From positions 1-8,961 of the forward strand of contig REGF01000043.1 of assembly GCA_003702465.1 (NCBI GenBank): 8,961 nt of DNA, given 5' to 3'. A program made the translations under genes and the position numbers. This DNA comes from Candidatus Nitrosomarinus sp. (GTDB lineage Archaea; Thermoproteota; Nitrososphaeria; Nitrososphaerales; Nitrosopumilaceae). Positions within the stretch are counted from its first letter, which is position 1; each line of letters begins with the position of its first letter. Below are positions 1-5,085 of this stretch, one piece after another. The notes under the pieces were generated by a model. That model saw only the letters and a program-made list of their open reading frames with translations, did not search any database and was not told where the DNA came from.

Positions 1-431
1 ATAAAATTATTGCTGCTGCTGATCCTGCTCCTACTGCAGGTAATTTTCAAGGATTTGAAATATTTTATGTCAAAAGTCCTGAGAAAAAAAGACAGTTAGT
101 TGACGCATGTAATTTTCAATCCTGTGTCGATGCACCGGTGGTACTAGTTTTTTGTAAAAACCCTTCAAGAGTTAAATTTAATTTTCCTCCATACATCTTA
201 CGTAAATTTGCAATTCAGGATGCAACACTTGCGGCTGGATACTCACAACTTGCAGCACAGGCCCTTGGACTGAGTTCTATTTGGATTGGTATGTTTGATG
301 AACAAAAAGTAATGGATGTTATTCAAACCGATTTAGTTCCTTCATCTCTATTATGTATTGGCTATCCTAAACAAACAAAATTCCCAAAACCTAGACGTAA
401 TCTCAAAGATCTAGTAAATGTGGTCTGGTAG
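1..431 (+). CDS. Nitroreductase-family protein (5'-truncated by window edge)
   Basis: The frame is open from the first bases of the window (first full codon at 3) to a TAG at 429-431, so about 142 C-terminal residues are visible and the start lies upstream. The visible N-terminal part reads AAADPAPTAGNFQGFEIFYV, which matches the FMN-binding nitroreductase signature A-x-x-APSAGN-x-QP-x-x-F-x-x-V. Further on are the helix ATLAAGYSQLAAQALGLSS and the strand WIGMF, followed by LLCIGYP and PKPRRNL near the end. These correspond to the family's usual AAEALGLGSCWIG, IGYP and K.R..L.D segments. The family uses FMN and NAD(P)H to reduce nitro compounds, quinones, flavins or other substrates; the substrate here cannot be told. 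A GTG at 138 could be taken as a start but would remove the conserved FMN-binding segment, so it is not the real one. The family call is firm; the specific function is unknown. Confidence 0.85.
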   Translation, partial: KIIAAADPAPTAGNFQGFEIFYVKSPEKKRQLVDACNFQSCVDAPVVLVFCKNPSRVKFNFPPYILRKFAIQDATLAAGYSQLAAQALGLSSIWIGMFDEQKVMDVIQTDLVPSSLLCIGYPKQTKFPKPRRNLKDLVNVVW

Positions 432-452
432 CTTCGCCTAAAATTCTCCATC

Positions 453-460
453 TTTAAATA
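453..460 (+). promoter_or_regulatory. TATA box for the Lrp/AsnC-domain gene
   Basis: TTTAAATA is centred at about 456.5, 26.5 bp before the ATG at 483. With archaeal spacing the transcript would begin at or next to that ATG, giving a leaderless mRNA. The same spacing makes the upstream in-frame ATG at 471 unlikely to be transcribed. Confidence 0.6.
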
Positions 461-482
461 ATCATCAATTATGCATTATTTC

Positions 483-716
483 ATGACTGATGCATATGTG
501 ATGTTAAATTGCGAACTAGGAGCAGAAGAGAAAATCATTGAACAGTTAAAGGAATTAGAACAAGTTGTTGATGTCTTTGAAACAATCGGAACTCATGATA
601 TGATGGTAAAGTTACAAGGTGAAAATTTTGAAAAAATTAGAGAAATAGTTTCTTGGAACATTCAAAAATTAGACAAGGTCCGTTCTACTGCAACTTTAAT
701 CAAAAAAGAAAATTAA
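483..716 (+). CDS. Stand-alone Lrp/AsnC ligand-binding (RAM) domain protein
   Basis: This 77-aa protein (from the ATG at 483) is just the C-terminal regulator/ligand-binding domain of Lrp/AsnC transcription factors, with no helix-turn-helix. It shows the beta-alpha-beta-beta-alpha-beta pattern: AYVMLNCELG strand, helix EEKIIEQLKEL, strand VVDVFETIG, then THDMMVKLQG, helix ENFEKIREIVSW and a last strand VRSTATLI. The G-T/S-H/Y-D motif that begins the third strand is present (GTHD). In the family this domain dimerises and forms higher oligomers that bind amino acids; free-standing versions are common in archaea and may partner with full-length Lrp proteins or act as small-molecule sensors. An ATG four codons upstream (471) is possible, but the TATA box at 453-460 predicts transcription starting at about 483, and MTDAYVML is a usual N terminus for this family. 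Ligand and partner are unknown. Confidence 0.85.
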   Translation: MTDAYVMLNCELGAEEKIIEQLKELEQVVDVFETIGTHDMMVKLQGENFEKIREIVSWNIQKLDKVRSTATLIKKEN

Positions 717-732
717 TTCATAATTCATTATG

Positions 733-740
733 CTTAAGTT
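733..740 (+). promoter_or_regulatory. Probable TATA box for the 69-aa membrane protein
   Basis: CTTAAGTT is centred 26.5 bp before the ATG at 763, matching the spacing seen for other genes here. The match to a TATA box is weaker than elsewhere. Confidence 0.4.
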
Positions 741-762
741 TGAATTTAATCAATGATGTAAT

Positions 763-972
763 ATGGATATTTCTTCAAAAAAATTACCCCTTATCTTGAT
801 CATGGTTTTAGTAGGTATACTGTTATTGCAGTTTGCCACAAATGATAATTCTAAGCCTCTGATTGACCCTGAAACATGTGAATTATACATTGTGGATTCT
901 CAAATAAACACCAAAACATATCTGAATGAATTTAATGAAAAATGTTTAGAATTTAAGAAATTAAATGATTGA
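763..972 (+). CDS. Small single-pass membrane protein, unknown function
   Basis: The 69-aa product starts with a short lysine-containing N terminus (DISSKK), followed by one strongly hydrophobic segment at residues 8-25 (LPLILIMVLVGILLLQFA). A polar, acidic tail of about 44 residues comes next, containing PETCELYIVDSQ and ending NEKCLEFKKLND. The charge pattern suggests the N terminus inside and the tail outside, so it is either membrane-anchored or a secreted protein with an uncleaved signal. There are two cysteines, C39 and C61, both in the tail; they could form a disulphide. The start is supported by a TATA-like CTTAAGTT 26 bp upstream. I recognise no family. The gene stands alone between the Lrp/AsnC-domain gene and the 58-aa ORF, each with its own apparent promoter. 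Confidence 0.65.
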   Translation: MDISSKKLPLILIMVLVGILLLQFATNDNSKPLIDPETCELYIVDSQINTKTYLNEFNEKCLEFKKLND

Positions 973-984
973 TGATTTTTAATC

Positions 985-992
985 CTTAATTA
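985..992 (+). promoter_or_regulatory. TATA box for the 58-aa small ORF
   Basis: CTTAATTA is centred 25.5 bp before the ATG at 1014. This supports independent, leaderless transcription of that small gene. Confidence 0.45.
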
Positions 993-1013
993 TGATTAAT
1001 TCTATTAGAAACC

Positions 1014-1190
1014 ATGACTGGTGATAAAAATGAAATTGATAATCTCATAGATACTATGATTAAAAATGGTGATGAATTAGTTAATAATTTAAAAACAGTT
1101 TTACCAAATTCATTGTCTGAATCAATGATTATGTTTCATGAATCAAATGTAGAAAATTTAAAAAAAATTAAAGAATTTCTTAACGGTTAA
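1014..1190 (+). CDS. 58-aa acidic helical small protein, unknown function
   Basis: An ATG at 1014 opens a 58-codon frame ending with TAA at 1188-1190. The product begins MTGDKNEIDNLIDTMIKNGD and ends ENLKKIKEFLNG. It is rich in Asn, Glu, Lys, Leu and Ile, has no cysteine, and looks like two amphipathic helices (about residues 6-30 and 35-56) broken by a proline near residue 31. Three things favour a real gene. Codon use is A/T-rich, like the neighbours. A TATA-like CTTAATTA lies 25.5 bp upstream of the ATG. The frame fills most of an otherwise empty 280-bp gap. No family is recognised. It could be a small helical adaptor or regulator, but that is a guess. Confidence 0.55.
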   Translation: MTGDKNEIDNLIDTMIKNGDELVNNLKTVLPNSLSESMIMFHESNVENLKKIKEFLNG

Positions 1191-1204
1191 ATTCATTTTT
1201 GAAT
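1191..1204 (+). terminator. Small palindrome with T run after the 58-aa ORF
   Basis: ATTCATTTTTGAAT directly follows the TAA at 1188-1190. ATTCA and TGAAT can pair around a T4 loop. Archaeal termination mostly needs a T run, so this may end the upstream transcript. The stem is only five A/T-rich pairs, so it is weak. Confidence 0.25.
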
Positions 1205-1225
1205 AGTATCATTACTACTATACTC

Positions 1226-1233
1226 TTTTTAAT
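1226..1233 (+). promoter_or_regulatory. TATA box for the SRPBCC gene at 1254
   Basis: TTTTTAAT is centred 24.5 bp before the GTG at 1254. This supports a leaderless message starting at a GTG rather than an ATG. Confidence 0.5.
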
Positions 1234-1253
1234 CAATAATTGACTTTTTTATT

Positions 1254-1634
1254 GTGATAAGAACTAGGACTGTTTCTATGCATGTTAATAAAATGGCAGG
1301 TGAAACATTTGATGCAATACTTGATTTATTTCCTAAAATAATTCCAGATGCAAAAATTAATTCCAATGGATGGTGGTCTTTTATTGGTCCTTACGGAAAA
1401 TCTAAAGTAAAATTTAACTCTAATAGATCATTGGGAATTCTTGATCATCAATATGTTGATGAAGAATCTTCATGGAATATTCCAATGCGTATAATTCCTA
1501 ATGGTGATTTTTCTGAAATTATAATTGTTTTAACAAAACCGGAACAACTAACTAATTTTCAATTTGATGAAAGAGTTGAAAAAATAAACAAAATTGCTAT
1601 CTCAATGAAAACTATGCTTGAATCTGAGTCTTAA
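1254..1634 (+). CDS. SRPBCC (START-like) superfamily protein, GTG start
   Basis: The product is 126 aa. It opens with a beta-strand (residues 2-11, IRTRTVSMHV) and a helix beginning NKMAGETFDAILDLFPK. A run of antiparallel strands follows: GWWSFIGPYGKSKVKF, LGILDHQY, SSWNIPMRIIPNG and SEIIIVLTKP. A long C-terminal helix (about 104-123, DERVEKINKIAISMKTML) closes the protein. This is the helix-grip order of the SRPBCC fold. The segments G-x-LDH, VP-x-R-x-x-PNGD (here IPMRIIPNGD) and SE-x-x-x-x-L resemble a bacterial/archaeal SRPBCC group of uncharacterised proteins. The fold makes a deep pocket for hydrophobic ligands; the ligand here is unknown. The start is GTG at 1254, supported by the TATA box at 1226-1233; no upstream in-frame ATG was seen. 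A second, different SRPBCC protein is encoded at 2434-2895. Confidence 0.75.
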   Translation: MIRTRTVSMHVNKMAGETFDAILDLFPKIIPDAKINSNGWWSFIGPYGKSKVKFNSNRSLGILDHQYVDEESSWNIPMRIIPNGDFSEIIIVLTKPEQLTNFQFDERVEKINKIAISMKTMLESES

Positions 1635-1635
1635 T

Positions 1636-1641
1636 TTTTTA
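1636..1641 (+). terminator. T6 run after the SRPBCC gene
   Basis: Six consecutive T residues lie right after the TAA at 1632-1634, with no clear hairpin. A T run alone is a plausible archaeal intrinsic terminator. Confidence 0.3.
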
Positions 1642-1654
1642 ATTAATTGTTGTG

Positions 1655-1662
1655 CTTAAATG
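1655..1662 (+). promoter_or_regulatory. Possible TATA box in the 1635-1840 gap
   Basis: CTTAAATG resembles the TATA boxes used elsewhere in the window. It would place a + strand transcript start near 1685, where no convincing protein-coding gene begins. It is the main reason to consider an RNA gene here. Confidence 0.3.
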
Positions 1663-1811
1663 TAAAGTTTGTAAGAATAATTGAAAGAAATTACCATGGG
1701 AGTTGCCTCTTCTGAGATTAGAAGATTACATCTCTGTGAATCAATATGAGTTGAATCTCTTTCTGTGTTGATGAACTCTGATGGTAAGTTCTTCAAAAAA
1801 TCTGATAACAT
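1656..1811 (-). CDS. Doubtful 51-aa antisense small ORF
   Basis: On the - strand an ATG at 1811 opens 51 codons ending with TAA (1656-1658). The product begins MLSDFLKNLPSEFINTERDS and ends YSYKLYI. The first part, residues 2-15, could be an amphipathic helix. It contains one cysteine, and no family is recognised. Its start would be divergent from the C2H2 gene at 1841. A + strand RNA is an alternative reading of the same interval. Only length and reasonable composition support this as protein, so confidence is low. Confidence 0.2.
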   Translation of the reverse strand: MLSDFLKNLPSEFINTERDSTHIDSQRCNLLISEEATPMVISFNYSYKLYI

Positions 1812-1826
1812 AAATTCTGCTTTTTT
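1685..1826 (+). ncRNA. Candidate structured RNA in the 206-bp gap (hypothesis)
   Basis: The stretch between the SRPBCC stop and the C2H2 start has no convincing + strand gene. By my count the 100 bases from 1696 are about 37% G+C, richer than the surrounding DNA. Three short hairpins can be drawn: TCTTCT/AGAAGA at 1708-1725, an alternative GAGAT/ATCTC at 1714-1734, and GAACT/AGTTC at 1773-1791. A TATA-like box lies at 1655-1662 and a T6 run at 1821-1826 could end the transcript. No known RNA family was recognised; C/D-box-like bits (TTGATGA near 1768, CTGA near 1778 and 1802) are not spaced correctly. This is a hypothesis, and the antisense 51-aa ORF is the competing one. Confidence 0.2.
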
Positions 1827-1840
1827 AATTTAGAATTAAA

Positions 1841-2062
1841 ATGAAATGCAATTATTGTGATGAAATTTTTAATGATGATGATTCAGTAATGAGTCATTTT
1901 TATCATTTGGGGAAAAATCATTATGACGTTCTAACTGATGAGGATAGAATTATCTATGATATTCGTAAAAAAATGATTGAATCCAAGAGTAAATATGAAT
2001 CACAAAAACAAACTGATGGAGATTCTGATTTAATTTTTAATTCACGTAATTCTGAAGTTTAG
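1841..2062 (+). CDS. Small C2H2 zinc-finger protein
   Basis: The 73-aa product has a single N-terminal zinc finger. C3 and C6 are in the CNYC knuckle, F10 follows as the usual core aromatic, and the histidines come from SHFYHLGKNH (H19, H22, H27). This gives C-x2-C-x12-H-x2-H or C-x2-C-x12-H-x7-H. The remaining part is a charged, probably helical tail (DRIIYDIRKKMIESKSKYES) ending in a polar, disordered-looking stretch. Small one-finger proteins like this are frequent in archaea and bind nucleic acid or protein; the target is unknown. A TATA-like ATAAATT at 1810-1816, 28 bp upstream, supports the ATG at 1841. The gene converges on the - strand gene ending at 2065, with only two bases between the stop codons. 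Confidence 0.75.
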   Translation: MKCNYCDEIFNDDDSVMSHFYHLGKNHYDVLTDEDRIIYDIRKKMIESKSKYESQKQTDGDSDLIFNSRNSEV

Positions 2063-2064
2063 AG

Positions 2065-2379
2065 TTATTCTTCTTTTCCTGGACCTACTACGTCTTCTGG
2101 TTTAATTTTACTGTCCCAGTCTCCTCTAATTCCTTTGATTAATGAAATAATTCCAGCTACTATGAATCCTAACACTAATCCAAAGAATACTGTTTGATCC
2201 ATTATCTTAAATGAGCAATTGATCTTTTGTGGCGGTTTATCGTCAAAGTATTCATAACATGTTCCAAATTCATTTGATTCTATAGTTGCTGCTTGATATT
2301 CATGACCAAAAGCACCTAATACAATTACTCCTACAAAAATTAATGCAACTCCTAAAATTATGAATCGCATATCACTCAT
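2065..2379 (-). CDS. Two-pass membrane protein with cysteine pair in outer loop
   Basis: The product is 104 aa. Hydrophobic segments run at residues 5-24 (RFIILGVALIFVGVIVLGAF) and 62-82 (QTVFFGLVLGFIVAGIISLI). Between them is a loop of about 37 residues with C41 and C55. After the second segment come KGIRGD and an acidic/lysine tail. The basic residues after the second segment put both ends inside and the loop outside, where the two cysteines could form a disulphide. Many thaumarchaeal genomes have small proteins of this kind without assigned function; I do not recognise a specific family. The ATG at 2379 is supported by the TATA box at 2401-2408. The gene lies downstream of the SRPBCC gene at 2434-2895 on the same strand, but the gap contains a T6 run and its own promoter, so separate transcription is likely. 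Confidence 0.7.
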   Translation of the reverse strand: MSDMRFIILGVALIFVGVIVLGAFGHEYQAATIESNEFGTCYEYFDDKPPQKINCSFKIMDQTVFFGLVLGFIVAGIISLIKGIRGDWDSKIKPEDVVGPGKEE

Positions 2380-2400
2380 AATTTTTTTCAGAGATTCACA

Positions 2401-2408
2401 GTATTTAG
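2401..2408 (-). promoter_or_regulatory. TATA box for the two-pass membrane protein
   Basis: On the - strand this reads CTAAATAC, centred 25.5 bp before the ATG at 2379, which fits leaderless transcription. Confidence 0.5.
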
Positions 2409-2418
2409 ATTTTAACCC

Positions 2419-2424
2419 AAAAAA
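2419..2424 (-). terminator. T6 run after the SRPBCC gene (- strand)
   Basis: Six A residues on the + strand give a T6 run about 10 bp past the stop codon of the upstream - strand gene. It lies before the next gene's TATA box, so it is a plausible archaeal terminator. Confidence 0.35.
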
Positions 2425-2433
2425 TGACTAGTA

Positions 2434-2895
2434 TTATTTTTCTAACAAATTTTTTAAATTTTCTAAAGATGCCTCATAGAATGAACCCATAAACACTAGA
2501 AATTCTAGAAATTGTTTTTCAGACATTTTTTGACTGTTTAGATATGATTGCCATGTTAATTCAGTTAATGTTTTAGTTTTCTTTTTAATTGAAATTGTGG
2601 CAACATATGCTCTTAATGGTAGACCTTCTGTTGCAACATACGTAAAATATTCTCCTTTTTCCCATGCTACCACATGTTCTTCAATTTCATTTCCATCGCC
2701 AAATGTGATTAATCTGATTGCTCCTACTCCCTTTTTCTTTTGAGATAGATATTCGGTTTTAGTCACATCTACTAACCATGAAGGCAATCCCACGATATTG
2801 CTGATTTTTCTCCAAACTTTGTCTTTTGATGCCTTAATTTTGATAGTTTTTTTGACTGTTCCTGTATGAAATGATTTTTGGAGGTTTTTTACCAT
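2434..2895 (-). CDS. SRPBCC / polyketide-cyclase-like protein
   Basis: The 153-aa protein follows the helix-grip order. A first strand (VKKTIKIKA, residues 14-22) is followed by the helix SKDKVWRKISNIVGLPSW, the typical position of 'a.eVW..i.d...lp.W'. Strands then follow: VTKTEYLS, GVGAIRLITFGDGNEIEEHVV, GEYFTYVA, LRAYVATISIK and TLTELTWQSYL. The long C-terminal helix is about 126-152 (KQFLEFLVFMGSFYEASLENLKNLL). Members of the polyketide cyclase/dehydrase group bind lipids or other hydrophobic molecules, and a few are enzymes; no catalytic assignment is possible here. The N-terminal extension is basic. The ATG at 2895 sits 26 bp from a - strand TATA box, and the gene is divergent from the coiled-coil gene at 2972. 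Confidence 0.8.
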   Translation of the reverse strand: MVKNLQKSFHTGTVKKTIKIKASKDKVWRKISNIVGLPSWLVDVTKTEYLSQKKKGVGAIRLITFGDGNEIEEHVVAWEKGEYFTYVATEGLPLRAYVATISIKKKTKTLTELTWQSYLNSQKMSEKQFLEFLVFMGSFYEASLENLKNLLEK

Positions 2896-2917
2896 GTCTG
2901 TATGGATTTTTTATTAG

Positions 2918-2925
2918 ATTTTAAG
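2918..2925 (-). promoter_or_regulatory. TATA box for the SRPBCC gene (- strand)
   Basis: CTTAAAAT on the - strand is centred 26.5 bp before the ATG at 2895. It is one half of a divergent promoter region; the other half is at 2942-2949. Confidence 0.55.
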
Positions 2926-2941
2926 ATATGTGTAAGAATCA

Positions 2942-2949
2942 TTTTTAAT
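2942..2949 (+). promoter_or_regulatory. TATA box for the coiled-coil gene
   Basis: TTTTTAAT is centred 26.5 bp before the ATG at 2972, giving a leaderless start. It lies 24 bp from the oppositely oriented TATA box, so the two promoters could compete for initiation factors. Confidence 0.55.
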
Positions 2950-2971
2950 CCCTCTAGCATAATCTTATCAA

Positions 2972-4252
2972 ATGGTCTTTGGATGGGGTAAAAAAAAACA
3001 AGTAGAAGAGCCTGTTGAACGTAAACCTACTAACCAAGATATTGAACTTTCTGAAGTTCCAAAAATTATTAGTGATTTACGAAAACTACGAGAATCTCAA
3101 ACACTTTCGGAGATAAAAAATTTGAGAAATGAGACTGCGCCATTAATAGATGATCTTATGAAAATTGGAATTGTTTTAGAAAAAGATGATCTAAATATTG
3201 ATGATGTCGACAAACACTTGGCAATAATTGTAGTAAGAGGAAAAAAACAAGTTATTGATATCCTAAAAAAAGATGTTAAAACTTTGATTCAAGTTTCAAC
3301 CCTTGATGAAGCAAAAAAATTGGATTACTTTTTAACTCAATTATTAAAAAAACTAGGTGATGTCTTAGGACGACAGACAAGAGTAATTCATATTTTTGCA
3401 AAAAAATATGCTAACCAATTAACAAATAATTTGAAAGTCATGAACGAGAATTCTGATAATATTTCAAAACTTCTAAAACATTTTGATTCAACTCAATCTA
3501 GTTTTGATGAAATTGATGAAATGCTACTCAAAATTAATTCTCTTAAACAAGAACGTATTGATAAGACAAAAAGAAATACTGAGACTCAAGAAAATTTAAA
3601 ATCTTTACAAGACAAAAAAGTATCTTTGCAAAATTTAATAGAAGAAATTCATTCTTCTGAAAATTATAAAAAATATGTTGATTTACAAAATAAATTAAAT
3701 GACTTTATTAAACAAAAATCCAAAATTAAATCTGAAATAGATTCTCAATTCACAAAAATTTCAAGACCTCTTGGTAGATATGCTTATGCCTCTTCATTAG
3801 ATAAGGATCAAAATCGTGTTCTTTCTGCTTTAGTTGATAATCCTATTGATGCGTTAATTCCTGAAAACTTAGACTCAATTGTACTTATCTTGGAAAATAT
3901 TCGAAAGGCTGTTTCTTCTGGCTCCATTTCAGTTAAAGATACTCAAAAAACCTTAACTCAATTAACTGAAACTGAAGAATCTTTGGATGGATTTATACAA
4001 AAAGTGTCTGAATATTCTACTGTTTTTGATTCTATGCAACAGGAAGTAGAAAATTTGAAGCCTGAAAATTTAACTTCTACTGAAAATGAACTTTCAAAAA
4101 CTAATGACTTTGAAAATGATGCAAACAAAAAATCTAAAACAATTTTGTCTGAAATAGATGAAATAGAATCACAAATTCCTGCTCTGATATCTAATATTGA
4201 GAATAAATTACAAATTTTCTCATCTACTCGATATACCATATCTAAATCTTAA
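2972..4252 (+). CDS. Cysteine-free coiled-coil protein, unknown function
   Basis: This 426-aa protein is the largest + strand product. The N terminus MVFGWGKKK is followed by a low-complexity acidic/proline stretch to about residue 20. Residues 25-150 look like a compact helical domain. A long coiled coil spans about 160-260, with heptad-like Leu/Ile spacing and many Lys/Glu/Gln. A middle domain of about 262-330 contains PLGRYAYASSLDKDQNR and NPIDALIPENLDSIVLILEN. A second coiled coil runs from about 330 to 415. There is no Walker A or B motif, no membrane segment and no cysteine at all. Such proteins are sometimes labelled SbcC/SMC-like because of the coiled coil, but the ATPase heads are absent here, so that label is not supported. 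A scaffold or structural role is the most that can be inferred. It has its own TATA box and is followed 30 bp later by the JAMM protease gene. Confidence 0.8.
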   Translation: MVFGWGKKKQVEEPVERKPTNQDIELSEVPKIISDLRKLRESQTLSEIKNLRNETAPLIDDLMKIGIVLEKDDLNIDDVDKHLAIIVVRGKKQVIDILKKDVKTLIQVSTLDEAKKLDYFLTQLLKKLGDVLGRQTRVIHIFAKKYANQLTNNLKVMNENSDNISKLLKHFDSTQSSFDEIDEMLLKINSLKQERIDKTKRNTETQENLKSLQDKKVSLQNLIEEIHSSENYKKYVDLQNKLNDFIKQKSKIKSEIDSQFTKISRPLGRYAYASSLDKDQNRVLSALVDNPIDALIPENLDSIVLILENIRKAVSSGSISVKDTQKTLTQLTETEESLDGFIQKVSEYSTVFDSMQQEVENLKPENLTSTENELSKTNDFENDANKKSKTILSEIDEIESQIPALISNIENKLQIFSSTRYTISKS

Positions 4253-4259
4253 ATTTATT
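4252..4259 (+). promoter_or_regulatory. TATA box for the JAMM protease gene
   Basis: AATTTATT begins on the last base of the coiled-coil gene's stop codon and is centred 27.5 bp before the ATG at 4283. The gene could also be reached by read-through from the coiled-coil gene. Confidence 0.4.
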
Positions 4260-4282
4260 TACCAAGTGCTCCCACGATTCTT

Positions 4283-4705
4283 ATGTTTTTTAAAAATAAA
4301 AAATTTGAACGTAAAGTACTTCTTGATAAAAGTGTCTTAGACAGTATTATTACATTTTGTAAAATGAAACATCCCAATGAAGGAATCTTAATTTTAAAAG
4401 GAAAATCAAAAAATGGTCAAATCAAAATAGATGGACTAGCTATTCCTCCTTTTAATTTCACTGGCCCTACTTTTGCAGGATTTCCGCACTCTTTTTTGCC
4501 TTTTGATAATAGCTATATTGGAATTGTTCATTCTCATCCTTCTGGCTCAGCTGAACCTTCTGTAACTGATTTGAATAATTTCTTTGGTTTAGTTTCTTTA
4601 ATTATCCAATCTCCATATGACAATGATTCGATTTTTGCATGGGATAGTGGTGGCAATGCAATTCCACTATCTATCAATGATGAGCCTGAAACTGATAAAA
4701 ACTGA
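4283..4705 (+). CDS. JAMM/MPN+ zinc metalloprotease, archaeal type
   Basis: The 140-aa product has a complete JAMM motif: E33 in the early strand/helix (HPNEGILIL), then H83-S-H85-P, seven residues, S93 and D96 (H-x-H-x7-S-x2-D). These are the zinc ligands (H83, H85, D96) and catalytic acid (E33) of deubiquitinase-like JAMM proteases. The order matches short archaeal JAMM proteins: helix DKSVLDSIITFCKM, strands GILILKG and IKIDGLAIPP, the insertion-1 loop with PHSFLPFD, strand YIGIVHSH and the final strand ending WDSGGNAIPL. Known archaeal relatives (HvJAMM1 in Haloferax) remove ubiquitin-like SAMP modifiers from target proteins, and other family members act in sulphur-carrier processing. A desampylase-like role is therefore an inference, not shown here. 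No ubiquitin-like gene, E1-like gene or proteasome core gene lies in the window. The fold and catalytic call are strong. Confidence 0.9.
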   Translation: MFFKNKKFERKVLLDKSVLDSIITFCKMKHPNEGILILKGKSKNGQIKIDGLAIPPFNFTGPTFAGFPHSFLPFDNSYIGIVHSHPSGSAEPSVTDLNNFFGLVSLIIQSPYDNDSIFAWDSGGNAIPLSINDEPETDKN

Positions 4706-4711
4706 CAAAGC

Positions 4712-4719
4712 TTTATAAC
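4712..4719 (+). promoter_or_regulatory. TATA box for the membrane zinc-ribbon gene
   Basis: TTTATAAC is centred 28.5 bp before the TTG at 4744, in the short gap after the JAMM gene stop. A GAGG at 4727-4730 lies 13 bp from the TTG, too far for a standard Shine-Dalgarno site, so leaderless initiation is favoured. Confidence 0.45.
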
Positions 4720-4743
4720 CATTTTAGAGGAAATTTTATTGGT

Positions 4744-5085
4744 TTGAATCCTCAATTAAAAAAATATTATATTTTTCTTGGTGCTTCACTAGTTTTCAGT
4801 ATCGGTTTACAGATTGTTTTAGGCTATCTTGGTGTTCCTTGGTTTATCAGCATTGGATTAGTAATGGCAATCTTCATTTTACTTCCAATGTATATGCGTA
4901 GACGACAAATGGGTCAAATGGGAAATTATGGTGGCAGTTCCAGTGGAGCTGGCGGTGGTTTCTTTGGTTCTGGTGGACAAGGTGATTCTGGTAATGTTCG
5001 TTATGTTTGTCTTGTTTGTAACAACAAACACAAAGGTGGTTCATGTCCACGCTGTGGTTCAAAAATGCAACGAGCAGATTTTTAG
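4744..5085 (+). CDS. Membrane-anchored zinc-ribbon protein, TTG start
   Basis: The 113-aa product has two transmembrane segments, at about residues 8-29 and 32-50. They are separated by a tight turn (LGYLGVPW) and followed by the basic cluster RRR (52-54). A glycine/serine-rich linker (about 57-83) then leads to a C-terminal zinc ribbon with C89-x2-C92 and C101-x2-C104. The positive residues after the second helix, and the lysines before the first, place both ends in the cytoplasm, so the ribbon faces inward on a flexible tether. The family is not recognised; a role in holding a partner or nucleic acid near the membrane is speculation. The start is TTG at 4744: there is no in-frame ATG upstream after the previous stop, and the TATA box at 4712-4719 fits it. 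The stop TAG (5083-5085) abuts the ATG of the next gene, so the two are almost certainly co-transcribed. Confidence 0.75.
   Translation: MNPQLKKYYIFLGASLVFSIGLQIVLGYLGVPWFISIGLVMAIFILLPMYMRRRQMGQMGNYGGSSSGAGGGFFGSGGQGDSGNVRYVCLVCNNKHKGGSCPRCGSKMQRADF

Noticed and set aside
138..431. GTG at 138 as start of a separate 97-aa protein
   Set aside because: The same frame is open to the left edge and the upstream residues carry the conserved nitroreductase FMN-binding segment, so 138 is internal.
471..482. ATG at 471 as start of the Lrp/AsnC-domain gene
   Set aside because: It is only about 14 bp from the TATA box centre, so it would lie upstream of the expected transcript start; the ATG at 483 fits both spacing and family N terminus.
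1696..1749. 17-codon + strand ORF starting at ATG 1696
   Set aside because: It is too short, has no recognisable feature, and overlaps the hairpins and the antisense frame.
1767..1806. C/D-box small RNA
   Set aside because: TTGATGA and CTGA bits occur, but the gaps between them do not allow normal guide lengths and no C'/D' arrangement fits.
2972..4252. SMC/Rad50/SbcC assignment for the coiled-coil protein
   Set aside because: There is no Walker A, signature or Walker B motif and no hinge-like Cys motif; only the coiled coil resembles those proteins.
3958..4755. Antisense frames under the coiled-coil and JAMM genes
   Set aside because: They lie opposite strongly supported coding sequence and show no recognisable domain.
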